Below, in pieces: positions 1-9,364 of a stretch of 39,844 nucleotides of DNA. Every line of letters begins with the position of its first letter. Position 1 is the first letter of the stretch. Below the pieces are notes generated by a model. It ran no database searches. It was not told the origin of the DNA and saw only the letters and a program-made list of their open reading frames with translations. The DNA is from Thermogemmatispora sp. (lineage in GTDB: Bacteria > Chloroflexota > Ktedonobacteria > Ktedonobacterales > Ktedonobacteraceae): positions 1 through 39,844 of the forward strand of contig NZ_JADGHT010000006.1 of the NCBI RefSeq assembly GCF_019683755.1, in the 5' to 3' direction. Both the position numbers and the translations under genes were made by a program.

Positions 1-715
1 CGGCCATGTGGTCGAGAGTGCACGTGATACCTTTACGTCGGGAACGACTCCGGTGGAGGGCTACAGTACGGCTATCGCCGATGCGCTGGCCCATCAGGCT
101 GATGTGATCTTTCTGGCCGGCACCGATGTCGATGCAGTGCGTCTAGCCCATGAGATCGGTATTCTGTCGCGGGCCCAGCCGGATAATACGGCGCTGGCCA
201 ATTTAAAGGTGTTGACGGGTCCGGCTGTTGCTACGAGCCTGCTCCTGGGCGAGGGAGATAGCGCCGATGCTTTCTTGGCCCGTTCCTTTCCCGAGGATAT
301 GCAGCGCATTTATGTCCTGGCCTATGCCGATCCAAGCGAGTGGAGCAATGTGCCGCAGTTGGAGCAGCCTACGCTCTTCACCGACTGGGCCGGTATTTTC
401 CAGAACCAGAAGGAGAGCGCTAATAATGCTCCACCCCCCGATCAAAATGCCATCATGACTTATGATGCGGTGCGTGTCCTGGCTCGCGCAGCCTCTTATG
501 TCAAGGGCGCGCTCAATGGCCCCAATGTGCGCGCTATGCTCAATGCCCTTGGCAACGGTCCCCTACCGGCCTTTGACGGCGCCAGCGGTCGCATTAGCTT
601 CGATTCGCTAGGGAACCCGGGCGATAAGGCGCTGGTGATGCTCCAGGTTCGCCAGGACCAAACGACTGGGGCTTCCACGTTTGCAATGGTTCGTCTGTTT
701 GGGGCACTACACTGA
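1..715 (+). CDS. ABC-type (branched-chain amino acid-like) substrate-binding protein, C-terminal part; 5' end outside window
   Basis: Open frame from the window edge to a stop at 713-715; periplasmic-binding-protein type 1 style sequence (AIADALAHQADVIFLAGTDVDAVRLAHEIG; ...IMTYDAVRVLARAASYVKG...; FDGASGRISFDSLGNPGDKALVMLQV). Confidence 0.75.
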   Translation, partial: GHVVESARDTFTSGTTPVEGYSTAIADALAHQADVIFLAGTDVDAVRLAHEIGILSRAQPDNTALANLKVLTGPAVATSLLLGEGDSADAFLARSFPEDMQRIYVLAYADPSEWSNVPQLEQPTLFTDWAGIFQNQKESANNAPPPDQNAIMTYDAVRVLARAASYVKGALNGPNVRAMLNALGNGPLPAFDGASGRISFDSLGNPGDKALVMLQVRQDQTTGASTFAMVRLFGALH

Positions 716-778
716 CGCATCTTCCCCTCGTCAGAAGGCCAGCCACGCTGGCGCATGAGGCGTGATCCTCTCCAGGAA

Positions 779-819
779 CTCCATGCCGATCGGCTGTGCC
801 CAGTCCGATCGGCATGGAG
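779..819 (+). terminator. Rho-independent-like hairpin downstream of the substrate-binding protein gene
   Basis: Perfect 15-bp inverted repeat CTCCATGCCGATCGG / CCGATCGGCATGGAG (779-793/805-819), 11-nt loop, followed by moderately T-rich ctgcttgtttgcttg. Confidence 0.65.
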
Positions 820-998
820 CTGCTTGTTTGCTTGTCGCCGTCTGACAGGGTCTTCACGCCTCTCTCCTCCTCGGATTCGCCTTTGAGAGGTGTATGCGGT
901 ATACTGAAAGCAGCTTTGCCAGTCTGGTCTGGCCGGAGCTGGCCTGGTAGGCCAGTATCTTGCTGGGAGGGCAATATAGCAGGAAGAAGGAGCGCACG

Positions 999-2078
999 AT
1001 GGTGATCGATCTGCGCAGCGATACGGTGACTCAGCCAACGCCCGCGATGCGTGAGGCCATGTATCGCGCCGAGGTCGGTGATGATGTCTATGGCGAAGAT
1101 CCAACGGTGAACCGCTTGCAGGAATTGGCAGCGGAGCGCCTTGGTAAGGAGGCGGCGCTCTTTGTGACCAGTGGCACGATGGGGAATACGACGGCCCTGC
1201 TGACGCATGTGGGACGTGGCGCGGCGGCTATTGTGGGTGACCAGGCCCATATCTATCGCTATGAGGGCGGGGGCGCGTCCCGCCTGGGCGGTATTCAACT
1301 CTGGGTGGTGCCCAATCAGCCAGATGGGTCCTTCGATCTGCAGCAGCTCGCCTCGGCCATCACCGATGAGAGCGATGAGCATACGCCGCCAACGGCTCTG
1401 CTGTGTTTGGAGAATACGCATAATCGCTGCGGGGGGTGCGTGCTTTCCCTGGAGCAGATGACAACTCTCTGCCGTCTGGCTCATGCGCACGGCCTCCGGG
1501 TCCACGTTGATGGGGCCCGGATCTTTAATGCAGCCGTGGCTCTGGGCGTGCCCGCCAGTCAACTTGTTGCTGAGGCCGACTCGGTAATGTTTTGCCTTTC
1601 GAAGGGTCTGAGTGCCCCCGTCGGTTCGTTGTTGGTTGGCAGCCGGGACTTTATCCGGCGCGCACGCAGGACGCGGAAGGTGCTCGGTGGCGGTCTGCGT
1701 CAGGCTGGCATCCTGGCCGCCGCCGGTATTGTGGCCTTGGAGCAGATGGTCGATCGTCTGGCCGAGGACCACGAGCATGCTCGCTTTCTGGCTCAGCGCC
1801 TGGCCGAGCTGCCCCAGGTGCGCCTTGATCCACCGCGTGTGCAGACTAATATCGTGCTCTTCCGTCTGCACGATGGCGAGCGCGTTCTGAGCGAGAAGGA
1901 TTGCAGCGAGTTTCTGGCTCGCCTCAAGGATGAGGGCCTATTGCTGAGCAGTATGGGTGATGGTCTGCTGCGGGCCGTGACCCATTATGGCATCGAGCGC
2001 TCACATCTTGAAAAGGCTTTGGTAGTAATAAAGCGCACACTGGATGCGATGCTGCCACGCAGTGCTCAGAGAAGATGA
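999..2078 (+). CDS. ltaE: Low-specificity L-threonine aldolase (PLP-dependent)
   Basis: MVIDLRSDTVTQPTPAMREAMYRAEVGDDVYGEDPTVNRLQE... is the characteristic N-terminus; HVDGARIFNAAVALGV and SVMFCLSKGLSAPVGSLLVG (PLP-Lys region). ATG at 999 preferred over upstream in-frame start. Confidence 0.93.
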   Translation: MVIDLRSDTVTQPTPAMREAMYRAEVGDDVYGEDPTVNRLQELAAERLGKEAALFVTSGTMGNTTALLTHVGRGAAAIVGDQAHIYRYEGGGASRLGGIQLWVVPNQPDGSFDLQQLASAITDESDEHTPPTALLCLENTHNRCGGCVLSLEQMTTLCRLAHAHGLRVHVDGARIFNAAVALGVPASQLVAEADSVMFCLSKGLSAPVGSLLVGSRDFIRRARRTRKVLGGGLRQAGILAAAGIVALEQMVDRLAEDHEHARFLAQRLAELPQVRLDPPRVQTNIVLFRLHDGERVLSEKDCSEFLARLKDEGLLLSSMGDGLLRAVTHYGIERSHLEKALVVIKRTLDAMLPRSAQRR

Positions 2079-2222
2079 GCAGAGCTACAGCCCTTTCCAG
2101 CGAAAGAGGCGTAGGGATTGGAAGAGCAGCGCACTCTTGCGTTCTCCTCCAAGAGGGAGAGCAGGCTCTCTCTCCCTAGGCTTTCCCAGGGGTAGAGGAG
2201 AGCCAGTCAAGCGAGGAATGGC

Positions 2223-2948
2223 ATGATGATGGGAAATTCGCCAGCAAACTGGCGTCAGCAGATGAAAGCCGCTCGCCGCCTGGCCCGCCAGCAAGCCCGA
2301 CTTTACCGCCACGAGGCACGGCGACAGGCGCGCGCCTATCGCCGCCAGCTCCGCGCAGATCAGCGGGGGCGTCTCTCTGCCAAGCCGCTTGCCGCCTTGG
2401 GCACGCTCATTATGATTGCAACTTTTGCCGGCATGGGGTATGTTCTCGTCCACGGGAGCTGGCATCTCCTCTTGACGATTTTCTTTGGCGGTTTGGCTAT
2501 GAGTAGCTTTTTGCATGCGCTGGCTCAAGGACGGTGGAGAGCGAGCCTGAACAGTCTTGTCTATCTGTTGGCCACTGCCGCTTTCTTCCTTAGTGGTTCC
2601 TGGACCTGGTTCCTGCTGGCGTTGCTCTGCTCTTTCACCATCAACAGCGTCGAACAAGGTCTAAAGAGCCTGTTTGGTAGACATCCCTCCCGATCATCTC
2701 CATCGCTCCCTATCAGCACAGCAGCGCCAGCGCCGGCCTCGGAGGCGAGCGCGAACAGCGCTCCAGAGCCGCCCTATGCGCCCTACCATCAGGGTTACTC
2801 TGCGCAGAGCAGGCGGGCAGTCAGCGCCGCGCCCGGTAGAGCCGTTGCAACACCAGAAGCGCAGGCTGCTTCCACAAGCCACTATACGCAGCCGCTGATC
2901 TCCTATCCTGAAGAAAGCCCCCAGGTCCTGCCGCCGCAGTCTCATTAA
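2223..2948 (+). CDS. Hypothetical membrane protein (two to three TM segments, Arg-rich N-terminus)
   Basis: 241-aa ORF; hydrophobic segments LGTLIMIATFAGMGYVLVHG, LLLTIFFGGLAMSSFLHAL and LVYLLATAAFFLSGSWTWFLLALL; Pro/Ser/Ala-rich C-terminus. Confidence 0.6.
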   Translation: MMMGNSPANWRQQMKAARRLARQQARLYRHEARRQARAYRRQLRADQRGRLSAKPLAALGTLIMIATFAGMGYVLVHGSWHLLLTIFFGGLAMSSFLHALAQGRWRASLNSLVYLLATAAFFLSGSWTWFLLALLCSFTINSVEQGLKSLFGRHPSRSSPSLPISTAAPAPASEASANSAPEPPYAPYHQGYSAQSRRAVSAAPGRAVATPEAQAASTSHYTQPLISYPEESPQVLPPQSH

Positions 2949-3100
2949 GGGTGGGCGCTCGCCCCCTCTTGGTGACCTTGCAGCTCCCTCTGGGACGCGG
3001 TAGAATCCGCACAGGAGCCTTGTTCTGCCTGTTTCTTTCCAGGGCAGAAGCCAGGGCGATTACGGTAGAGCTTGTTGAGAAGCAAGAGGAGCTGCGAGCA

Positions 3101-3952
3101 ATGACATTGACAGCGATCGCAGACGCTGTGGCCGTCGTGACGGGAGCGGCCAGCGGCATTGGTCTGGCTACAGCCCGCGCCCTCCGTAAGCGAGGCGCAC
3201 ACGTTGTGCTTGCCGACATAAACGCCGATGGCTTGAGAGAGGCCTCTCAACGCTTACAGCAAGAAGGTGACGCTCAGGAGCACGGCAAAGTGCTGGCCGT
3301 CGTCACTGACGTCACCGTTGCTTCTCAGGTTGAGGAACTGATGCGGCAAGCAGCGGCACTTGACGGCGGTCATCTCGACCTGGTAGTGACCAGCGCCGGT
3401 ATCGGACGCGGCGGGTCGATCGATAGCTTCTCCGCCCAGGATATGGAAGCCCTGCTGACAATCAACTTCATGGGCACCTTCCACTGTGTCAAAGCGGCCT
3501 TGCCAATCATGCGGCGCCAGGGCCGGGGTCACTTCATCTTTCTCTCGTCGGTGGCCGGTAAATTGCCGGTGCCCGCCCTCAGTGGCTACTGCGCAAGCAA
3601 GTGGGCTGTACGCGGCTTTGCTGCTGCACTGCGAGCAGAACTCTATGGCAGCGGGATCGGTATCACCACGGTCTATCCTTCCTGGGTCGATACACCAATG
3701 GTTCACCAGGCCGAGGCCGACTCGCAGCTCCTCAACATCCAAGCCCTGCTCACTCCCGAGCAGGTTGCTGACGAGATGATCCAGGCGGCCCTGCACGACC
3801 GACGCGATCTGACGCTGGCACCGGATCGCGATACAGCCTTGATCCTGCAAGTCATGCAGCAAGACCCTGAGAAGGCCGAAGAGCTGATGGGGCGCGCCTT
3901 TCAACAGCGCCTGGCCCAGCTTCAGGGATCAGGCCAGGAGCAGGCCTCTTAG
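3101..3952 (+). CDS. SDR family NAD(P)-dependent oxidoreductase
   Basis: VTGAASGIGLATARAL (TGxxxGxG), SAGIGRGG, SSVAGKLPVPALSGYCASKWAV (Ser-Tyr-x3-Lys). ATG at 3101 preferred. Confidence 0.92.
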   Translation: MTLTAIADAVAVVTGAASGIGLATARALRKRGAHVVLADINADGLREASQRLQQEGDAQEHGKVLAVVTDVTVASQVEELMRQAAALDGGHLDLVVTSAGIGRGGSIDSFSAQDMEALLTINFMGTFHCVKAALPIMRRQGRGHFIFLSSVAGKLPVPALSGYCASKWAVRGFAAALRAELYGSGIGITTVYPSWVDTPMVHQAEADSQLLNIQALLTPEQVADEMIQAALHDRRDLTLAPDRDTALILQVMQQDPEKAEELMGRAFQQRLAQLQGSGQEQAS

Positions 3953-4050
3953 CCGAGGGTGCCCAGGCAGAGAGCAAGAAGCCCTGAGAAAAGTGAAAGG
4001 AGGAGCTGGCTGCAGGGCCAGGCCAAGAGCAAGCGAGGAGAAGAAGACGC

Positions 4051-4962
4051 ATGACAGAGGCCAGACAAGCCAAGCCTAGCCAGAACGAGGTTGGCTCTTA
4101 CGGTTACTACGGACCCGAAAGCGTTACGTGGAAAATTACACGCGAGGCGGCGATTCTGCTAGGGGGAGCACGCGCCGTCTTATTGCAGATCGCTCATCCG
4201 CTCGTGGCCGAGGGCGTCTATACCCATAGCAGCTACCTCACTGACCCGCTGGCGCGCACCTTGCATACGTTCATGCTCGGCCAGATCCTTACCTTTGGAG
4301 ATCGGCCCGAGGCTCACGAGGCAGCACGCACCATCAACCGTCTCCACGCTGGCGTCTTTGGCCATCTGTCTCATGATGCCGGCGCTTTTCGTCGCGGGAC
4401 CTTCTACCGGGCCCGCGATCAGGAGCTCCTTCTGTGGGTTCATGCTACCCTGGTCGACACGGCGTTGCTCTTCTACACCAGTCTGATTGGATCTTTGAGC
4501 GCCGATGAGCAGGAGCGCTACTATCAGGAAAGCAAGGCTCAGGCGCGCTTACTGGGATTGCAGCCCAGGCATATGCCGGCGACGCTGGCCGACCTGCAGC
4601 GCTATGTGGCGGATATGGTCGAGAGCGATCGGCTGGCAGCCACGCCTCAGGCGCGCCGCCTGGCTCATACGGTGCTGTTTCCACCGCTGCCAACTGTCTT
4701 CCGCCCAGTGCTCCATCTCCATTTTTTGATCACTTGCGGCTTCCTGCCGGAGCCGGTGCGCGCCCTTTATGGCTATCCCTGGGGGCCAGGCCACCAACAA
4801 GCCTTTGAGCTGATTATCCAAGGACTACGGAGTACGTTACCTCATCTACCACTCAGGCTGCGCACCTTGCCGGTGACGCGCCACATCATGGAGCGTCGCC
4901 TCTCTTCAATCCGCCTACAAGCGTATGCCCGCTCGGTGCGCGAAGCACGCGCCTCAGCGTAA
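4051..4962 (+). CDS. Oxygenase MpaB family protein (DUF2236)
   Basis: YGYYGPESVTWKITREAAILLGGARAVLLQIAHPLVAEGVYTHSSYLTDPLARTLHTF... RTINRLHAGVFGHL; typical DUF2236 motifs. Confidence 0.88.
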   Translation: MTEARQAKPSQNEVGSYGYYGPESVTWKITREAAILLGGARAVLLQIAHPLVAEGVYTHSSYLTDPLARTLHTFMLGQILTFGDRPEAHEAARTINRLHAGVFGHLSHDAGAFRRGTFYRARDQELLLWVHATLVDTALLFYTSLIGSLSADEQERYYQESKAQARLLGLQPRHMPATLADLQRYVADMVESDRLAATPQARRLAHTVLFPPLPTVFRPVLHLHFLITCGFLPEPVRALYGYPWGPGHQQAFELIIQGLRSTLPHLPLRLRTLPVTRHIMERRLSSIRLQAYARSVREARASA

Positions 4963-5301
4963 GGAAGGCATACGAGGGAGGAGTGGGCCAGCGTCCAGAG
5001 CGATCATCAGCAGCATGAGAACAATGGAGAGTGGAGAGGCACCTCAACATCTTTAGATAAGCGACAATCGCAAGCCCGCAGAGAGATAGAGCACAAGATC
5101 TGCGAGAGGCGGATGACAAAGCAAGCAAGCAGCAAGCGGAGACCTGGCTGAGCCGGGACCAGACAGACCCCGGGACGGTCAGATCCCGCTGGCTGCTAGC
5201 CGGGCGCAGAGATAGCTGAGGGCGCCAGCGACGCAGGCGGCTATCAGTAAGCAACCTGGCAGCCATGAGGCAACCTGCGCAGCACGCAGCAGACCTCTCT
5301 G

Positions 5302-5457
5302 CTAGTGCGAGACAGCCCCACTTGCAAAGAACGCCAACAGCAGCAGCCAGCTTATCACAAAAGCCACCAGCAGGCGAATTGTCCAACTAGAGAGTATACG
5401 TCCTGGCTGACGACGGGCTGAGGCGCTCTCGTGCACAGATGAGCTTTCTCCACCCAT
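5302..5457 (-). CDS. Small (51 aa) single-TM protein
   Basis: MGGESSSVHESASARRQPGRILSSWTIRLLVAFVISWLLLLAFFASGAVSH; perfect AGGAGG Shine-Dalgarno (gggaaAGGAGGttctctATG) just upstream of the internal ATG at 5457. Confidence 0.55.
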   Translation of the reverse strand: MGGESSSVHESASARRQPGRILSSWTIRLLVAFVISWLLLLAFFASGAVSH

Positions 5458-5602
5458 AGAGAACCTCCTTTCCCAAAGACGGCGCTCACTCTTCTGCAGC
5501 GAGATATACATGTCTGCCACTGTCTAGATGTACTACATTTATTACTATGACCCAGAGGGCCGTCTTTGTTAAGGGGAACAGGACTTCTGGATTGTTCTTA
5601 TA

Positions 5603-5974
5603 TCACTTGTCGCTGGCACGACACTGCGGGCATTCACAAAGCTGGCGCAGTTTTTCAAAGGTAAAGATACCCGTGCGATGACCATCCTCCCAGATAGGAG
5701 TCAGGCCATAGCGTCCCACCGGTTCCAAGTTGACCAGCGTCGTTTCTTCCGTCGTCAGATGTTGCCGACGCTGCAACCTACCAGGCGCACCTCCCTCGCC
5801 AGCACAGATAGCACAGGGACAGGCACGGCGCAGCCTCTCCCAAGAGTAGATGCCTTCATGCCCATCGCTCCAGCTCAAGATCAGACGTCGCTGCTGGTCA
5901 TCCAGCAGAAAAGAAGTGGGAAAGACATCGCGTGCTTCTTGCATTGTTCCGCTCCTTGGAGCGAACTCTCCCAC
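5603..5974 (-). CDS. DUF971 domain-containing protein (gamma-butyrobetaine hydroxylase N-terminal-like domain)
   Basis: LILSWSDGHEGIYSWERLRRACPCAICAGE...NLEPVGRYGLTPIWEDGHRTGIFTFEKLRQLCEC matches the DUF971 consensus style. Confidence 0.85.
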   Translation of the reverse strand: MGEFAPRSGTMQEARDVFPTSFLLDDQQRRLILSWSDGHEGIYSWERLRRACPCAICAGEGGAPGRLQRRQHLTTEETTLVNLEPVGRYGLTPIWEDGHRTGIFTFEKLRQLCECPQCRASDK

Positions 5975-6090
5975 ACGGAGAACCAGCCAGCCGGCTCGAG
6001 TGGTGGCCGGCCTCGCTTATGGCTACTCGCTCCTCTTTTTGTACTCCAGCCCCATTATATCCCACCGTTGTTCTTGAGCAACTGTCAGAG

Positions 6091-6120
6091 CGGCCCGCTT
6101 GCTAGAAGAGGAGCGGGCCG
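6091..6120 (-). terminator. Hairpin spanning the stop codon of the CHAT gene
   Basis: 9-bp perfect inverted repeat CGGCCCGCT (6091-6099) / AGCGGGCCG (6112-6120); no strong T tract, so only terminator-like. Confidence 0.35.
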
Positions 6121-9100
6121 GGGTCGCCGATCAGCTGAAAAGCTGCCCAGAAATAGGGGTGAGCATCACACGCGCGTGCAGAGGCCCGGGTCCGGGCTAA
6201 AAAGGCACGCTGCGCCTCGGCCAGCGCCAGGGCCTTGGGGCGGCCAGCTAGCAGCCGTTCATAGAAGAGCGTCATCAGTTCAGCGCTACTGGCATCATCC
6301 ACCTTCCAGAGGGTAGGCAACAGCGAAGCCGCGCCCGCATAGAGAAAGCCACGTCCCAGTCCCATCACCTCATCCACTCCTCCTAAGACTACACGCCCTG
6401 TCTCACAGGCGCTCAGGGTGACTAGCGAGCAAGCAGCCAAATCAAGATTAAAGACCTCGATGCCGCTCAATTGACGATCAGCCAGTTGGATAAAAGAGAA
6501 ATTCGGCGCATCGAGGCGGAAGAGACCATGAGCGGCAATATGTACGAGCGGGGCCAGGGGTCCAGCCTCCAGCAGGCGCGCACTCGTAGCCTCCTCATTG
6601 ACATAGCAAGGGGCACCCAGCAAACGGGCAACGGCCTGGGCCTCCGCCACGGCCCAGGGCAGACGCCCGTGATCGGAGAGGCCCAAGACCAGAGCTTGGC
6701 GTAACGCCTGCCGGTGCGTGCGCAGGCACTGACCACGACGTTGGCAAATCTCCAAGAGCCGCAGCGAGGGCAGATACGAGACCGCCACGCGTTCTACTAA
6801 AAATTGCACGCCATCGAAAAGGCAATGGAACGGCAGATAATGCAGCAGGCCATAGGGGACGATCAGCAGGTGCTCGCAGGAGTAGAGAGCTGGTGCTGCC
6901 GGCTCTAACAGCAGATGATAGAGCTTTTGAAGCAGGCCCAGGCAGTTCTCCTGCAAAGCTACTAAGTCACGGCTGGCCTGCTCAGGCGAAGCCGCCGCCT
7001 GGCTCGCCAGATCAAGATTCAAGCGCCAGCGCGTATAGAGGCGTTCCAACTCAGGTAAGGCCCCAGGCAGACGTCGCCAGCGCAGATGGCCCTCCGCCAA
7101 CGAGAAGATGTAGAGGTCATCAGCGGCAAGATAGTACTCCAGCACCACTGTACGTGGTCCCAAGGAGCGCTCCAGCGCTGCCAGACGCCTCAGCCAGTCT
7201 TCCGTCCCCTCCCTGCCCCTTGTCCGAGAGGGTGACAGGCCTGCCTCAGCAGGCAGATGCAGCCGCTCTAGCAGGCGTTCGATCTGCTGCTCCCGCCGTC
7301 GCATCTCCTGCCGGGCCTGAGCTGGATCACTCAGTCGCAGACGCATAATCGCCGTCTCGCTCAAGTCAACTCGCTGCTCCGTCCCATAAAGGAGTGAACT
7401 AAACCAGGCCTGCTCTTCACGCAAACGTGCCAGCTCTTCTAGTAGCGCCTCCTGCTCCGGCTGTCCAGGACTTTCAAAGTGGACGCGGATCTCAAGCGTA
7501 TTGCGCACATAATCGCCAAGCACCCTCGACTTGGCCCGCTCTACATAGCCCAAAGCTTGCGCTCCATCGCCACGACGCAAGGCAAGGAGCACTGCTCTTT
7601 CATAGATCGCTCGCTTATCTTCGAGAAAGCTAGCGCGCGCATCGAAAACCAGACGCGCCTGAATCTCTTCGATACCCTGGACTGCCCGCTCATAGGCTTG
7701 AGCAGCTTCCGCCAGGGCCGCGCGTCGCTCTGCAAGCTGACCACGTAAATCCTCACAGCGATAGACCAGCTCGACCATCTCTTGCCCCTGCGCCAGTGCC
7801 AGAGCTTGAGCGCAGAGCGAGTCAGCCAGGGCCTCATCGCCGCAGCCGGCAGCAATCTGGGCCTGCAATAAGAGAGCACGCGCTAAGTAGGGGAGAGCAG
7901 CCTGTTGGGAGAAAGCGGTAGCGGCCAGACGTGCAGCGGCTAGACTCTCATCAAGTCGTCCACAGGCAAAGAGGAGTTCGGCTTGTAACAGCGCCAGGGA
8001 GGCAGCAGGGACCTGCAAGCCGCCTGCCTCCAGGAGCAGGCGCGCCTCCGCCAGTGAGCGTTCCGCCTGCTCTAGCTCTTTTAAGGCCAGGGCCGCTTGC
8101 GCCTGCCACATCAAAGCCTGGGCCAGATGATACTGCCCCCGACCACCAGGCACCGCCCGGAAAAAGGCCACCGCCTCCTCTGCCAGTTCAGCCGCCTCGC
8201 GTCCACGATTCAAGCGTAACAGGCAATAGCAGGCCTCACAGGCCACCTCGGCGGCTGCCAGCGCTAGACCGTGGCGCTGAAAAGTCGCGCGGCTGCGATC
8301 GAAGAGGGCAAGCGCTCTGCTGAAATAGCCCTGGGCAGCATAGATCTGGGCCATATTTAATTCCTGACGTGCGACCGCCAATTCCTGACCACGATAGGCA
8401 GCAAAGGTAGCTCGTGCCTGCTCATGGAGAGCCAGGGCCTCGCGAAAGTGACCTAGGGCGGCCAGAGTGACCGCCTTATTGGCCCAGGCCCGTGCTAGCG
8501 GTAGCTCTACCCCCTCGCCATGCTGGTGATAGGCCTCGATAGCCCGCTCAAAAAGCTTGAGCGCCTGGTGATAGTGACCAAGCTCATAGTGGACGATGGC
8601 CGCATTGGCATCCATTTGGCCTACCCGCAACCAGTTGCCATGCCGAAGAAAGATCGCTCGCGCCGCCGCAGCGTCTTGCAGCGCCTCCCCGAAACGGCCC
8701 ATCTGGAGACACACCGCAATGCGTCCGCTGCGCGTGCGAGCCCAGCCGAGCTGATCATTGCAGGCCAGAAATTCCTCACCAGCCGCATCAAAGTCCTGCA
8801 GGGCCTCCTCATCATGCTCCAGGCGCCGCAGGGCCTCAGCTCGGGTCAGCAAGCCAAGCCCACGGTAGTCGTGCCGTCCAGTGAGCTGCCCGATCAGCAA
8901 CAGGTAGGCAGCCAGACGCAAAGAAAGCAGCGGCTCGTCGTGCCAGCGTCGATCAGCCTCTTGCTTCAGGGCCGCCACGAGGCGCGCCAGGGCCAAGGGA
9001 GACAGCGAGGGGAGCTGCTGAATCAGCAAGCGCCGGCCCTCTTCCTCATCTGCACTCAAGAGCCGCTCAGCGAGCAGTTCCCAATCCGTCATATGGAATG

Positions 9101-9134
9101 CCGATAAAGGAACAGAATAGCGCTTATAAGCCAA
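6102..9134 (-). CDS. TPR-repeat CHAT-domain (caspase-like peptidase) protein
   Basis: N-terminal ~600 aa helical repeats of TPR type (e.g. YHQALKLFERAIEAYHQHG..., HFREALALHEQARATFAAY...); C-terminal CHAT domain with His motif LVHIAAHGLF and Cys motif LVTLSACETGRV, then GLGRGFLYAGAASLLPTLWKVDD. Confidence 0.92.
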   Translation of the reverse strand: MAYKRYSVPLSAFHMTDWELLAERLLSADEEEGRRLLIQQLPSLSPLALARLVAALKQEADRRWHDEPLLSLRLAAYLLLIGQLTGRHDYRGLGLLTRAEALRRLEHDEEALQDFDAAGEEFLACNDQLGWARTRSGRIAVCLQMGRFGEALQDAAAARAIFLRHGNWLRVGQMDANAAIVHYELGHYHQALKLFERAIEAYHQHGEGVELPLARAWANKAVTLAALGHFREALALHEQARATFAAYRGQELAVARQELNMAQIYAAQGYFSRALALFDRSRATFQRHGLALAAAEVACEACYCLLRLNRGREAAELAEEAVAFFRAVPGGRGQYHLAQALMWQAQAALALKELEQAERSLAEARLLLEAGGLQVPAASLALLQAELLFACGRLDESLAAARLAATAFSQQAALPYLARALLLQAQIAAGCGDEALADSLCAQALALAQGQEMVELVYRCEDLRGQLAERRAALAEAAQAYERAVQGIEEIQARLVFDARASFLEDKRAIYERAVLLALRRGDGAQALGYVERAKSRVLGDYVRNTLEIRVHFESPGQPEQEALLEELARLREEQAWFSSLLYGTEQRVDLSETAIMRLRLSDPAQARQEMRRREQQIERLLERLHLPAEAGLSPSRTRGREGTEDWLRRLAALERSLGPRTVVLEYYLAADDLYIFSLAEGHLRWRRLPGALPELERLYTRWRLNLDLASQAAASPEQASRDLVALQENCLGLLQKLYHLLLEPAAPALYSCEHLLIVPYGLLHYLPFHCLFDGVQFLVERVAVSYLPSLRLLEICQRRGQCLRTHRQALRQALVLGLSDHGRLPWAVAEAQAVARLLGAPCYVNEEATSARLLEAGPLAPLVHIAAHGLFRLDAPNFSFIQLADRQLSGIEVFNLDLAACSLVTLSACETGRVVLGGVDEVMGLGRGFLYAGAASLLPTLWKVDDASSAELMTLFYERLLAGRPKALALAEAQRAFLARTRASARACDAHPYFWAAFQLIGDPGPLLF

Positions 9135-9224
9135 GGATCACATAGAATAAAGTAGCAATAGCAAAAAGAGAAAAAGAAACCGAAGATAAGCGGGTAGGCC
9201 CGAGCCTTCTCTCTCTTAGCCAGA

Positions 9225-9240
9225 TTCCAAACGTTTGGAA
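9225..9240. promoter_or_regulatory. 16-bp perfect palindrome, possible operator upstream of the CHAT gene
   Basis: TTCCAAACGTTTGGAA, 91 bp upstream of the 9134 start on the minus strand, in an intergenic gap. Confidence 0.45.
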
Positions 9241-9364
9241 GGCCAAAAAATCACATCACCATCATCAGGTGCGGCCTGGCGGCAGAGCGAGACGTGCAGG
9301 ATAGAGGTCCCAAGGGTGAGAGAAGCCGCCAAGTCGCTCGCAGGCAGTTAGAGAAGAGACGGGG

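Noticed and set aside
594-1871. 425-aa minus-strand ORF antisense to ltaE
   Set aside because: Overlaps a clear threonine aldolase; sequence is His/Gln-rich low-plausibility antisense typical of GC-rich DNA.
2154-2177. AGGGAGAG...CTCTCCCT hairpin after ltaE
   Set aside because: Only an 8-bp low-complexity stem and no T run; not enough to call a terminator.
5678-6316. 212-aa plus-strand ORF spanning DUF971 and the end of the CHAT gene
   Set aside because: Antisense to two supported genes; no recognisable domain.
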